From NCBI GenBank assembly GCA_002407675.1, contig DHNW01000030.1:21442-85441 (forward strand): a DNA stretch of 64,000 nucleotides, written 5' to 3'. The notes under the pieces are model-generated. The model saw only the letters and a program-made list of their open reading frames with translations, searched no databases and had not been told where the DNA came from. This stretch comes from Ruminococcaceae bacterium UBA5406. Lineage in GTDB: Bacteria > Bacillota > Clostridia > Oscillospirales > Acutalibacteraceae. Below, one piece after another: positions 51,363-60,447 of the stretch; position 1 is the stretch's first letter; each line of letters begins with the position of its first letter. Both the position numbers and the translations under genes were made by a program.

Positions 51363-51812
51363 TTATTCTCCTTCCCCAACCAGCACATACAGTTTTGCAG
51401 ATACACCCGCATACAGCTTCACTTCACACTCGTAAGTGCCATATGCCTTGATATCCTGTTCCAGCACGATTTTCCGCTTATCGACATCCACATGAAAACT
51501 GCGCTTAAGTTCATCCGCAATCTCCTGCGCCGTAACGGAACCAAACAGTTTGCCGCCCTGCCCGGATTTCGCATACAGTTTTAAGGTTTTTCCGCCGATT
51601 TCTCCTGCAATCTTGCGGGCCTGCGCGGTTTCTTTCTTGACGCGGTATTCTTTGGCTGCCTGCGCATTCTTCAGTTCATTCATCACCTGCGCGTTTGCTT
51701 CTTTGGCCAGTTTGCGGGGAAACAGATAATTTCTGGCAAATCCGTCACTGACCTGTACCAGATCCCCCTTTTTTCCAGTTCCTTTTACATCCTGAAGCAA
51801 TACTGCCTTCAT
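51363..51812 (-). CDS. rplI: 50S ribosomal protein L9
   Basis: A 149-residue L9. The N-terminal motif MKAVLLQDVKGTGKKGDLVQ, the connecting helix (EANAQVMNELKNAQAAKEYR) and the C-terminal domain with GKLFGSVTAQEIADELK are all present. Follows gdpP by 17 bases and precedes dnaB by 21, the conserved Firmicutes order. GGGAGG before the ATG. Confidence 0.97.
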   Translation of the reverse strand: MKAVLLQDVKGTGKKGDLVQVSDGFARNYLFPRKLAKEANAQVMNELKNAQAAKEYRVKKETAQARKIAGEIGGKTLKLYAKSGQGGKLFGSVTAQEIADELKRSFHVDVDKRKIVLEQDIKAYGTYECEVKLYAGVSAKLYVLVGEGE

Positions 51813-51829
51813 AAAATAAAAACCTCCCT

Positions 51830-53794
51830 TTACGATTTACGGGAATTCTGCACTGTTTTCTGAATAGCGGCGATCAGCTGTTTTGTCGCTTCTTCGACGG
51901 TGACGCCGCTCAGCTGGGCCCCGGCCATAGTGAGATGGCCGCCCCCGCCAAGCGCTTCCATAATCAGCTGGACATTGACATCCCCGAGCGACCTGGCCGA
52001 AATATTGACAACGCCGCCCGCCGGAAAAAGGACAAACGACGCGTTTACGCCCCGAATGGAAAGGAGCTCGTCCGCTGCCTGGGCGGCGGATATGCGGATA
52101 TCGGGAAATTCGGAATCCGCGGATGCTACGGCAAAGCTGCCAAAAAGACGCGCGTTGGAAACAATCCGGTATTTTGACTTGTAGGCGTCGATAGAATCGG
52201 AAAAGAGACGTTTAACATTAACGGTATCCGCCCCTTTTCGGCGCAGATAAGCGGCCGCTTCAAACGTACGGACACCTGTTTTCATCACAAAGTTTTTCGT
52301 GTCCAGCATAATACCGGCCAGCAGGGCCTCAGCTTCTGTACTGGTAAGCATTTTGTCACCGATATACTGGACCAGTTCGGTAACCATCTCGGAAGCCGAA
52401 CTGGCAAATGGTTCATGGTAAAATACCAGCGCGTTCTCAATGTGCTTCACCATCATCCGGTGGTGGTCAATGACTACCACGCGGGAAGCCGCATTGAGAA
52501 GATCAACGCTTTCCACAAAATCGGGCGAATGGGTATCCACCACAATCAGCATCGTTTTCGGCGTCACCATCATCATGGCTTCCTGCGGTGAAATAAAGAT
52601 CCGTTCATCCGGGTAAGCATTTTGAAGGATGGAAATCAGCGGACCGGCAAGGCTTTTCTCGCGGTCAACTACAATATGCGCCGGCCGTTTCAGAGTTTTT
52701 GCCGCCGCATTCCACATACCCGCGGCAGAACCGATACAGTCCAGGTCAGAGTATTTATGACCCATAATGAAAACCCGGTCGCTTTGCTTCATATCGTCGG
52801 AAAGCGTGGCAGCGAAAACTCTTGTGCGCACCTTGTCACGGCGCTCGACACCCTTGGACAGGCCGCCAAAAAACTCATATGTATCGTCCGCCTGTTTGAC
52901 GGCCACCTGATCGCCGCCGCGGCCAAGTGCCATATCAAGGGCCTTGCGGGCCCAGACGTCCGCTTCCTGAAGCGTGCCGGCACCGCGCGCAACACCGAGG
53001 GAAACTGTGGCATTCAGCCGTTCCCCCGAATGGACGGCGCGGACCTTGTCCAGCACCGGAAACCGTTTTTCAACCGCCTGACGGATATGGCATTCATCTG
53101 TTAAAATGAAAAAGCGGCCGTCGTTCAGCTTCTTTAAAAAGCCACCCATCCCCTGCGCCCATTGAATCAGGATGTCTTCCACTTCGGAAGACATCCTGGC
53201 GCTTTCACTGTTAGTAGTGCTTCGGGCAAGCTCCTCATGGTTGTCAAAATAAGCCAGGATCGTAACCGGGCGGCTTTCCTGAAGTTCTTTTTCCACCGCA
53301 CGGAAACGGGTGTTCTCGACAAAATACAGGATACTGCACGGCTCAGCTTTCACACCATAAACCACAAACCGGCGCTGCCCCCCCGCAACGTCGGTGCCTT
53401 CCGAATCCAGAATTTGCTGAACGGTGTTAGGATAAATATACTTAACGATGTTCTCCCCGCGGCATTCCCGGCGGTCGCTGACCAGATTCCAGAATGCGTG
53501 GTTAACCCAGATGATATCGCCCGCATTTCCCACAACGGCAACGGGCAGCGAAAATTCCTGCAGCGCACGGTACCGGTCTCCCGAAAGGATAGTTCGGGCA
53601 CTCTTGGCGGCAACGGTGACATAAGCGTGAAAATGTGAAACGGAAACCAGGACGGCCGCGACCGAACCGGCCGCAAGGGCTACCTCCAGATAAAACACCG
53701 TCCGGTTCCAAAACCAGCTGACACACGCCATAGCAAACATAACCGCGGAAATCAAAAGGAAAACCGGAGACGACGCCCAAACTTTTTTTTTCAT
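51830..53794 (-). CDS. gdpP: Cyclic-di-AMP phosphodiesterase GdpP
   Basis: A 654-residue membrane protein that hydrolyses c-di-AMP to pApA. Two N-terminal membrane helices (about residues 10-50), a PAS domain (about 75-165), a degenerate GGDEF domain (about 175-300, no intact GGDEF), the DHH domain with GHKYSDLDCIGSA and VVVIDHHRM, and the DHHA1 part with GGGGHLTMAG. It controls c-di-AMP levels that set potassium transport and cell-wall stress responses. Starts the rplI-dnaB group; AGGAG precedes the ATG. Confidence 0.96.
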   Translation of the reverse strand: MKKKVWASSPVFLLISAVMFAMACVSWFWNRTVFYLEVALAAGSVAAVLVSVSHFHAYVTVAAKSARTILSGDRYRALQEFSLPVAVVGNAGDIIWVNHAFWNLVSDRRECRGENIVKYIYPNTVQQILDSEGTDVAGGQRRFVVYGVKAEPCSILYFVENTRFRAVEKELQESRPVTILAYFDNHEELARSTTNSESARMSSEVEDILIQWAQGMGGFLKKLNDGRFFILTDECHIRQAVEKRFPVLDKVRAVHSGERLNATVSLGVARGAGTLQEADVWARKALDMALGRGGDQVAVKQADDTYEFFGGLSKGVERRDKVRTRVFAATLSDDMKQSDRVFIMGHKYSDLDCIGSAAGMWNAAAKTLKRPAHIVVDREKSLAGPLISILQNAYPDERIFISPQEAMMMVTPKTMLIVVDTHSPDFVESVDLLNAASRVVVIDHHRMMVKHIENALVFYHEPFASSASEMVTELVQYIGDKMLTSTEAEALLAGIMLDTKNFVMKTGVRTFEAAAYLRRKGADTVNVKRLFSDSIDAYKSKYRIVSNARLFGSFAVASADSEFPDIRISAAQAADELLSIRGVNASFVLFPAGGVVNISARSLGDVNVQLIMEALGGGGHLTMAGAQLSGVTVEEATKQLIAAIQKTVQNSRKS

Positions 53795-53857
53795 CAGATT
53801 TTCTCCTTATGTCTGCTTCGAATTCCATCCGGCCTGCACGCAGTTCAGGGAGCTTCT

Positions 53858-55909
53858 TTATTCTTCCATAATAATAGGCAGGATCATGGGACTGCGGCGG
53901 GTACGGTCATACAGCAACCTGGAAAGCGCATCCTTGATCTTGGTTTTCAGCGTACCCCAGTCGTGCACCTTGCCGCCGGCACAGCTTTCCAGCACCTTGG
54001 TAACCACATTTCGCGCTTCGTCCATCAGCGGCTCGGACTCCCGCACATAAACAAAACCGCGCGAAACAACATCCGGCCCGGACACGATATGCCCGTCCTC
54101 TGAAGAAATCGTACACACGGCGACAATCAGGCCGTCTTCCGCCAGGCGCCTGCGATCCCGCAGGACAATGCTCCCCACGTCGCCGACACCCAGTCCGTCA
54201 ACGAGGACACGGCCTGCCGGAACCGACGGCAGCCGCTTCATATAATCCTGATGAAGCTCGACCACATCCCCGTTATCTCCGATAAAGACGTCTTTGGGCT
54301 GCTTGCCCAAAGCATAGGCCAGCTGCGCATTTTTACGCAGGTGCTTCTGCTCGCCGTGCACGGGGATAAAATACTTCGGTTTGACAAGCGACTGAAGAAG
54401 TTTAAGTTCCTCCTGACAGGCATGGCCGGAAACATGGACCTCATACATGGATTCATAGATAACCTGACAGCCGCGTTTCATCAGCTCGTCAATAACATTT
54501 CCGATTGTCTTCTCATTGCCCGGGATAGGCCGCGCGGAAATGATGATGAAATCTCCCGGGCCGACTTCCACTTTACGGTGATCCGCAAAGGCCATACGCG
54601 TAAGGGCACTCATCGGTTCACCTTGGCTGCCGGTGGTAACCAGAACAATTTTTTCCTTGGGATATCGGTTAATGGTATCAAGGTCGATCAGGACCCCTTT
54701 GGGAACATCCAAATATCCCATCTCAATGCCGATACTCATAACGTTGACCATACTGCGGCCCGAAAGCGCAACCTTGCGGCCGTACTTGACTGCGCAGTTA
54801 ATAATCTGCTGCACGCGGCTGACGTTTGACGCAAACGTGGCAATAATAATGCGGCTGTGCACGGCTCTGCTGAATAGAATATCAAACGAGTTGTCTACCT
54901 GGCTTTCCGACTTAGTATAACCCACCCTCTCAGCATTGGTAGAATCACAGAACATACCTAGGACGCCTTCTTTGCCCAGCTCGGCAAAACGGCAGAGATC
55001 CGTCATTTCCCCCTGCGTAGGTGTACAGTCAATTTTAAAGTCGCCTGTATGAACGAGAGTGCCCGCCGGCGAATGGATTGCAAGGGCCACAGCATCCGGA
55101 ATAGAATGGTTGACGTGGATGAACTCAACATCCATGCAGCCGAGGCGGATATGGTCACCCGGACGGACGCTGACCGCACGCACTTTGCCGGAAAGGCCGT
55201 GTTCTTTCAGTTTATTGTTCACTAGGGCCAGGGTGAATCTGGTGCCGTAAATGGGGAAATTGAACTTTTTCAGCAAATAGGGCAGCGCCCCAATATGATC
55301 TTCGTGGCCGTGAGTGAGGACAACACCCCGAATTTTGTCGGCGTTGCGCTCTACAAATGTAAAATCGGGGATCACCATATCCACACCGAACATATCGTCA
55401 TCCGGAAAAGCCATCCCGCAATCCACAATAATCATGTCATCCTGGCACTCAAAGACGGTAAAGTTCTTTCCGATTTCATTCAAGCCGCCCAGAAAATAAG
55501 CGCGGATCGCCGGTTTCTGCGAATTTTTGCGGGTTCCCTTCCCCTGCCGGCTGCCGGATCGGCTTTTTGAGGCAGACTGCGAAACTTTCGTCGAAGTTTT
55601 GCGGGCTGGTTCCTCAGACGAGAAAAGCGGGGCCGCCGTCTGCCTGGACGCAGCCGGCGTTCTCTTCGGCTGGCGCTTTCTGCGCGTACGCGGCTGAGCT
55701 GACGGCTCTGAGCTTTCTGCGTTTTCTGCCTTTACGACGTCCTTCTTGGCATCTGTCCGTTTTCCAGAATGGTTTTTAGGGCGCGTCTGCTCACTGCGCC
55801 GTTTCGGCAAAACCACCTTTTGATACAAACCGGTATGAATTTCGTTCCCCGGCTGCTTCTGTGGCTCTGTCTCGTCGCGTTCCACCTTATTTTGTTTTTC
55901 TTCTGTCAC
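53858..55909 (-). CDS. rnj: Ribonuclease J with long basic N-terminal extension
   Basis: A 683-residue metallo-beta-lactamase/beta-CASP ribonuclease for mRNA decay and rRNA maturation. The catalytic motif HGHEDHIGALPYLL lies near residue 210. Beta-CASP and C-terminal domains are complete (VTTGSQGEPMSALTRM, VHVSGHACQEEL). The first 133 residues are a disordered Lys/Arg/Ser-rich extension, absent from typical 555-residue RNase J. The GTG at 55909 is preferred, with GGAGG ten bases upstream. Confidence 0.95.
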   Translation of the reverse strand: MTEEKQNKVERDETEPQKQPGNEIHTGLYQKVVLPKRRSEQTRPKNHSGKRTDAKKDVVKAENAESSEPSAQPRTRRKRQPKRTPAASRQTAAPLFSSEEPARKTSTKVSQSASKSRSGSRQGKGTRKNSQKPAIRAYFLGGLNEIGKNFTVFECQDDMIIVDCGMAFPDDDMFGVDMVIPDFTFVERNADKIRGVVLTHGHEDHIGALPYLLKKFNFPIYGTRFTLALVNNKLKEHGLSGKVRAVSVRPGDHIRLGCMDVEFIHVNHSIPDAVALAIHSPAGTLVHTGDFKIDCTPTQGEMTDLCRFAELGKEGVLGMFCDSTNAERVGYTKSESQVDNSFDILFSRAVHSRIIIATFASNVSRVQQIINCAVKYGRKVALSGRSMVNVMSIGIEMGYLDVPKGVLIDLDTINRYPKEKIVLVTTGSQGEPMSALTRMAFADHRKVEVGPGDFIIISARPIPGNEKTIGNVIDELMKRGCQVIYESMYEVHVSGHACQEELKLLQSLVKPKYFIPVHGEQKHLRKNAQLAYALGKQPKDVFIGDNGDVVELHQDYMKRLPSVPAGRVLVDGLGVGDVGSIVLRDRRRLAEDGLIVAVCTISSEDGHIVSGPDVVSRGFVYVRESEPLMDEARNVVTKVLESCAGGKVHDWGTLKTKIKDALSRLLYDRTRRSPMILPIIMEE

Positions 55910-56054
55910 AAAATAACCTCCATTTTTTGATAGGCATGCCAAACGCCCCTGCCGGCAAAACGGGCCAAGCGGGCGGACATCCCTGTTTTTTATCATTTGT
56001 TATGACTCGAATATAATATTTTAATAAAAATATTTTTATAAATTATAAATTGAT

Positions 56055-56088
56055 CCATTTTGTATTACACCGAGCCCATACAAAATGG
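56055..56088. repeat. Inverted repeat in the rnj leader region
   Basis: CCATTTTGTAT (56055-56065) and ATACAAAATGG (56078-56088) are perfect 11-base arms with 12 bases between. It lies in the 397-base gene-free gap between rnj and rnhA, on the side of rnj. The rest of the gap is very A+T-rich. A weaker A+T hairpin is at 56123-56145, and the rnhA promoter follows. Whether this is an operator or an RNA hairpin is open. Confidence 0.5.
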
Positions 56089-56248
56089 GAATTATCAAAC
56101 TTTAAGCCTTAATTTAATCCTCAAAAAAGAAAAAGTTTCTTTTTTAATTGTACTCTTACCCGTAATTCCTGTCAAGTTCTTTTACCGATCAAACCTAGCA
56201 TTCCCTTTCTTTTTCCAAATAAACGCTTTTCGCAGCGGCGGAGCCGGT

Positions 56249-56277
56249 TTGTGCGGTTTTTCGATCTGTGCTATAAT
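56249..56277 (+). promoter_or_regulatory. Promoter of rnhA
   Basis: TTGTGC (56249-56254) and TATAAT (56272-56277) with a 17-base spacer, 30 bases before the rnhA start codon and just before GGGAGG. Confidence 0.75.
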
Positions 56278-56306
56278 CAGCGCAGAGATCCGAAAGGGAG
56301 GAAATT

Positions 56307-56747
56307 ATGAAAAAGGTTGAGATCTACACCGACGGAGCATGCAGCGGAAACCCCGGACCGGGCGGATGGGGTGCCATCCTCCGCTACGGCGGCACGGAAA
56401 AGAAGATCAGCGGCGGGGCTGCCGAGACCACCAATAACCGAATGGAGCTTATGGGAGTTATTGAAGCGCTCCAACGCCTCAAAGAACCATGCGAAGTCGT
56501 TTTAACGAGCGATTCAAAATACGTATGCGACGCCATTCAAAAGGGATGGGCGGAAAACTGGAAACGGAACGGCTGGCGAAAATCCGATCATAAACCGGCC
56601 CTGAACGCCGACCTGTGGGAAAATCTGCTGGGGCTTTTAAAAGTCCACTGCGTAACCGTGCAGTGGATCAAAGGCCACAGCGGCCATCCGGAAAATGAAT
56701 GCTGTGACCGGATGGCCGTGGCCGAATCACAAAGATATAAAAAATGA
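56307..56747 (+). CDS. rnhA: Ribonuclease HI
   Basis: A 146-residue enzyme that cuts RNA in RNA-DNA hybrids. The catalytic acids are visible in IYTDGACSGNPGPGG, NRMELMGVIEAL and TSDSKYVCDAI, and the histidine lies in IKGHSGHPENE. Complete single domain. Starts at ATG with AAAGGGAGG upstream. Convergent with the radical SAM gene. Confidence 0.97.
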   Translation: MKKVEIYTDGACSGNPGPGGWGAILRYGGTEKKISGGAAETTNNRMELMGVIEALQRLKEPCEVVLTSDSKYVCDAIQKGWAENWKRNGWRKSDHKPALNADLWENLLGLLKVHCVTVQWIKGHSGHPENECCDRMAVAESQRYKK

Positions 56748-56752
56748 CAGCC

Positions 56753-56786
56753 AGTGAAAAATGAACCCGCGGCGGCATTTTTCATT
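56753..56786. terminator. Probable bidirectional terminator
   Basis: TGAAAAATG (56755-56763) pairs with CATTTTTCA (56776-56784) around a GC-rich loop. It lies between the convergent rnhA and radical SAM genes. There is no long T-run, so strength is uncertain. Confidence 0.45.
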
Positions 56787-56819
56787 AGGAAGAAAACTTT
56801 CTAAAACGGACAAAAAGGT

Positions 56820-57908
56820 CTATTTGCCTTCCTGTCCTTTTAGAATATCCCGAACAGCATCCTGCTTTGCAAACAGCGCACAGCCACCGTCGTGGGGAAT
56901 GTCAGTCAGCCCGTTCTTTTGAATCCCGTAAAACAACGGCGAGTCCATCGCTTCCGCCAGCGTATGTTCTTTTAACCCAATGTCGGAATACGGCGAAAAG
57001 GGACAGGGTTCCGCCCCGCCGCGGGCGTTAATGTGGAAAAATCCGCGCCCCGCCGCGAGACAGCCGCCCAGGGCTTTTTCATCACCCGGAAAGCTGAAAA
57101 AAAGGATTGGCTGCCGCCGGCTTCTCAATTTTTTCAGCTGGTCAGCAAGGAATCCGCGGTCCGCGTCGTTCGGCGCAAGATCCTCAGTTCCCGGCACGGC
57201 GGGGACATATTCCACGTAGAAAATCAGTTTGCAGCCGTTCGCGCTGAGCCGGTCCACAAAATCGTCCGCCGTGATGTTCGGCAGATTTTCACGCGTCACC
57301 GTTATGGAGCATCCGTAAAAAATTCCTTCCTCTTTTATTTTTTTCATCACATCCGCCACCCGGCGGTAAACCCCGGCCCCGCGGCGGGCGTCCGTTTCCG
57401 GCGCATCCCCTTCGACACTCAGCACCGGAATGAGGTTTCTGCTGCGGCTGAACAATTTCAAATATTCCTCATCCAGCATCGTGCCATTCGTAAAGACCGG
57501 GAAAATGACATCCGGCACTTCCGACGCAGACCGAAGGACGTCTTTCCGGAACAGAGGTTCACCGCCCGCCAGAAGAACGAATGAAACGCCGAGGCCGGCA
57601 GCTTCCAAGAAAATTTTCTTCCAGCGGGGCGCCGGAAGCTCTTCTGATGCCGTATCCGCGCAGACATGGTTCGCCCGCGCATAGCAACCCACGCAATGCA
57701 GATTGCACTGCGACGCGATGCTCGCGATCAGGAACGGCGGAACATGCCGCCCGGCTTTCTCGGAGCGGCTCCGGATGTCGGAAGCCTTTTTTTGCACATG
57801 CATGGAGCGGATGAAAAACGCGCTTTCCTTCGGATTGGATGCGGTATTTCGTAAAGCATCCCGGAGCAGACTTTCAATGGACTGATTCAAATATTCGGTC
57901 AGATTCAT
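56820..57908 (-). CDS. Radical SAM protein
   Basis: A 362-residue radical S-adenosylmethionine enzyme. The [4Fe-4S] cluster motif CNLHCVGC is at residues 68-75, followed by the glycine-rich LLAGGEPLFRKDV. Additional cysteines in the C-terminal half (GGCLAAGRG, GGAEPCPFSP) suggest a SPASM-like auxiliary region. The closest memory is of peptide- or cofactor-modifying enzymes, but substrate and partner are unknown. The ATG at 57908 has GAGAGGA upstream. No small precursor peptide frame is seen on either side. Confidence 0.85.
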   Translation of the reverse strand: MNLTEYLNQSIESLLRDALRNTASNPKESAFFIRSMHVQKKASDIRSRSEKAGRHVPPFLIASIASQCNLHCVGCYARANHVCADTASEELPAPRWKKIFLEAAGLGVSFVLLAGGEPLFRKDVLRSASEVPDVIFPVFTNGTMLDEEYLKLFSRSRNLIPVLSVEGDAPETDARRGAGVYRRVADVMKKIKEEGIFYGCSITVTRENLPNITADDFVDRLSANGCKLIFYVEYVPAVPGTEDLAPNDADRGFLADQLKKLRSRRQPILFFSFPGDEKALGGCLAAGRGFFHINARGGAEPCPFSPYSDIGLKEHTLAEAMDSPLFYGIQKNGLTDIPHDGGCALFAKQDAVRDILKGQEGK

Positions 57909-57966
57909 TCTTGATCCTCTCTTTCCGTTTTGCAACGTCCGATCTGGCAAGCGGGGGATTGAAGAT

Positions 57967-57997
57967 AAAAAAAGCTGCAACATAAAAATGCTGCAGC
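57967..57997 (-). terminator. Terminator of ylxM-ffh-rpsP-khpA
   Basis: GCTGCA...CAT pairs with ATG...TGCAGC (57974-57983 with 57988-57997), followed on the minus strand by seven T. It closes the operon, so the radical SAM gene downstream is a separate unit. Confidence 0.85.
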
Positions 57998-58009
57998 GCA
58001 TGAGGAAAT

Positions 58010-58243
58010 TCAGTCGATCTCGACAGAAACCTTTGTGTTGTTTTTGCTGGCAGCGGAACGCATTACAACTCGGATGGCCTTGGCAATGCGCCCCTGTTTG
58101 CCGATCACCCTGCCCATATCGTTTTCTGCAACATGGAGATGATACACGACCGTGCCGTCTTCCGCCGGATCGTCAGCATCCACGCGGACCGCGGATGGAT
58201 CTTCCACAAGCCCCTGTGCTATTGCAATCAGCAATTCTTTCAT
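58010..58243 (-). CDS. khpA: KH-domain RNA-binding protein KhpA
   Basis: A 77-residue protein that is one KH domain, with the GxxG loop in RVIGKQGRIAKAIRV. Formerly YlqC. In other Firmicutes KhpA works with KhpB to regulate cell elongation RNAs. It follows rpsP, in the conserved operon. Confidence 0.93.
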   Translation of the reverse strand: MKELLIAIAQGLVEDPSAVRVDADDPAEDGTVVYHLHVAENDMGRVIGKQGRIAKAIRVVMRSAASKNNTKVSVEID

Positions 58244-58260
58244 CGTATTGAACCTCCGGG

Positions 58261-58503
58261 TTACAGAACGTCATGCTTTTTAAACAATGCCTTTACGGTA
58301 TCCGTCGGCTGAGCGCCGTTGGCAATCCATTCCTTTGCCTTGTCTGCATCTACCTTGACAACAGACGGCTCCTTGAGGGGATCATAATAACCAATTTCCT
58401 CAATAAAACGTCCGTCGCGCGGAAAACGGGAATCGGCAACGACAATCCGGTAAAAGGGGGCTTTTTTGGCACCTACCCTGCGCAACCTGATTTTTACTGC
58501 CAT
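58261..58503 (-). CDS. rpsP: 30S ribosomal protein S16
   Basis: An 80-residue S16: MAVKIRLRRVGAKKAPFYRI, VADSRFPRDGRFIEEIGYYD. The ATG at 58503 has GGAGGTG upstream; the alternative, three codons earlier, is poorer. Between ffh and khpA, the conserved Firmicutes order. Confidence 0.97.
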   Translation of the reverse strand: MAVKIRLRRVGAKKAPFYRIVVADSRFPRDGRFIEEIGYYDPLKEPSVVKVDADKAKEWIANGAQPTDTVKALFKKHDVL

Positions 58504-58565
58504 ATTTTTCACCTCCGAAATTTGTTTTATATATCTTCACCGGCAAAAAGCCGGATGAATTCTCT

Positions 58566-59897
58566 TTACTGAAACGGTACCCGCATGCCGGACAAACGCT
58601 TCCGGAATCCCTTTTTGCGCATCTGTTTCATGACTTTCTGCATCTCGCCGTAGCCTTTCAGCAGACGGTTGACATCTTCCACTTTCATGCCGCTGCCCGC
58701 CGCAATGCGTCGCTTGCGGGACGGGTTGATGACCTCGGGTCTTTCCCGTTCCTTTTTCGTCATAGAAAGGATAATGGCTTCCGTGCGGTCCAGCTGATGG
58801 TCGTCGATATCCACGTCCTTAATTTGCTGGGCAAGGCCCGGAATTTTATTAAGGACGTTCTTCATGGGCCCCATTTTTTTCATCTGGTGCATCTGCTCCA
58901 GCAGGTCGTTCAGATCCATCCCGCTGTGCATCATTTTCTGCGCTGTTTTCTCGGCGGCTTTCCGGTCGAGGTTCTTCTGCGCGTCTTCAATCAGCGTGAG
59001 GACATCGCCCATCCCGAGAATTCGGGAAGCCATACGATCCGGATGAAACACTTCAAGATCAGACAGTTTCTCGCCTGTACCGGCAAATTTAATGGGCTTG
59101 CCCGTTACCGCACGGACGGAAAGGGCCGCCCCGCCGCGCGCGTCGCCGTCCAGTTTCGTAAGGATGACACCGGTGATGTTCAAAAGGTCATCAAAAGATT
59201 TGGCCACATTTACGGCTTCCTGCCCCGTCATGGCATCGACAACCAGCAGGATATCCGTTGGATGGACGGCGTCACGGATTTCTTTCAGCTCATTCATCAA
59301 AGCTTCGTCGATCTGGAGACGCCCGGCGGTATCAATCAAGACAATGTCATTCCCATAATCTTTTGCGTGGGAAATAGCGGCATGGCAGATTTTCACCGGT
59401 TTTTCCGTCCCCATCTCAAACACGGGAACGCCCGCCTTTTCGCCGATTACCTGCAGCTGCTGAATTGCCGCCGGGCGGTAGATATCGCACGCCACAAGAA
59501 GCGGCCTGTGGCCCTGGTTTTTCAGCATCAGCCCAAGTTTGCCGGCGTGCGTTGTCTTGCCGGAACCCTGAAGGCCGCACAGCAAAACCACGGCGGGCGG
59601 CGAGGAAGGGCTGTTGAGGCGGGTTTCCCCGCCGCCCATTAAGGCTGTGAGCTCTTCATTGACGATCTTAACAACCATCTGTGCGGGAGTCAGGCTCTCC
59701 ATGACCTCGGCGCCGACGGCGCGTTTGCCGACTTTGGCGACAAAATCCTTCGCGACTTTATAATTGACATCGGCTTCAAGCAAGGCAAGGCGGATTTCCC
59801 GCATGACTTCCTTCACGTCCGATTCGCTCAGTTTGCCCTTCCCTTTCAACCGTTTGAAAACGGTCGAGAGCTTTTCAGAAAGACTTTCAAATGCCAA
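58566..59897 (-). CDS. ffh: Signal recognition particle protein Ffh
   Basis: A 443-residue GTPase of the signal recognition particle, bringing nascent membrane proteins to the Sec channel. N-domain, G-domain with GLQGSGKTTHAGKL near residue 105 and DTAGRLQID, TKLDGDARGG, then the methionine-rich M-domain (MHQMKKMGPMKNVLNKIPG). Starts with TTG after AAGGAGG. Follows ylxM by 12 bases. Confidence 0.97.
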   Translation of the reverse strand: MAFESLSEKLSTVFKRLKGKGKLSESDVKEVMREIRLALLEADVNYKVAKDFVAKVGKRAVGAEVMESLTPAQMVVKIVNEELTALMGGGETRLNSPSSPPAVVLLCGLQGSGKTTHAGKLGLMLKNQGHRPLLVACDIYRPAAIQQLQVIGEKAGVPVFEMGTEKPVKICHAAISHAKDYGNDIVLIDTAGRLQIDEALMNELKEIRDAVHPTDILLVVDAMTGQEAVNVAKSFDDLLNITGVILTKLDGDARGGAALSVRAVTGKPIKFAGTGEKLSDLEVFHPDRMASRILGMGDVLTLIEDAQKNLDRKAAEKTAQKMMHSGMDLNDLLEQMHQMKKMGPMKNVLNKIPGLAQQIKDVDIDDHQLDRTEAIILSMTKKERERPEVINPSRKRRIAAGSGMKVEDVNRLLKGYGEMQKVMKQMRKKGFRKRLSGMRVPFQ

Positions 59898-59909
59898 ACG
59901 AGTCCCTCC

Positions 59910-60275
59910 TTACAGTTCGGAAAGTTTCTGCACGGTCTGAAGAATGCGACCGGCATTCCGGCCGATTTCCTGCGAACAGCTCCCCTGCACGTTGTATTGC
60001 TGAATACGGCCGGCCGCTTCCCGGATTTCTTCCAGGCCGCCGCGGACCTGCTGAAAGCGCCGCGCAAAGCCGAGGCGCTTTTCCATCTCCAGCAGCTGTG
60101 ATTCCGCGCGCTTGATGGCGTCGCGCACCCCCTGCCGGGTGATACCCTCATTCTCGGCAATCTCGGAAAGGGACAGATCGTCATTATAATAGAAATTGAC
60201 GACTTCACGCTGCTTGTCCGTCAGCATATCGCCGTAAAAGTCGAGCAGGAAAGAAATTTTCATGTCTTTGGCCAT
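59910..60275 (-). CDS. ylxM: YlxM-family DNA-binding / SRP-associated protein
   Basis: A 121-residue helix-turn-helix protein of the UPF0122 family (MAKDMKISFLLDFYGDMLT, DLSLSEIAENEGITRQGVRD). Paired with ffh in most Firmicutes, it stimulates SRP GTPase activity in Streptococcus. The ATG at 60275 has GGCAGGTG upstream; a longer frame adds 18 residues without support. First gene of the operon. Confidence 0.93.
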   Translation of the reverse strand: MAKDMKISFLLDFYGDMLTDKQREVVNFYYNDDLSLSEIAENEGITRQGVRDAIKRAESQLLEMEKRLGFARRFQQVRGGLEEIREAAGRIQQYNVQGSCSQEIGRNAGRILQTVQKLSEL

Positions 60276-60447
60276 TGGAAGCACCTGCCTTGTAAAGCTC
60301 TTGTTCTTTACACGTATTGGATTATACATTAAAACCCAGTGCGTGTCAAGGGATATTTCGCCGGTGGGACGCGGCTGCTGAAAAAAACTTTTCGAATGCC
60401 CGCTGCTATGGTATACTGGACAAAAAGTATAAAAAGGCGGCGATCAT

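Noticed and set aside
56820..58020. Peptide-modifying cluster around the radical SAM gene
   Set aside because: No short precursor frame, transporter or protease gene adjoins; both neighbours are ordinary housekeeping genes.
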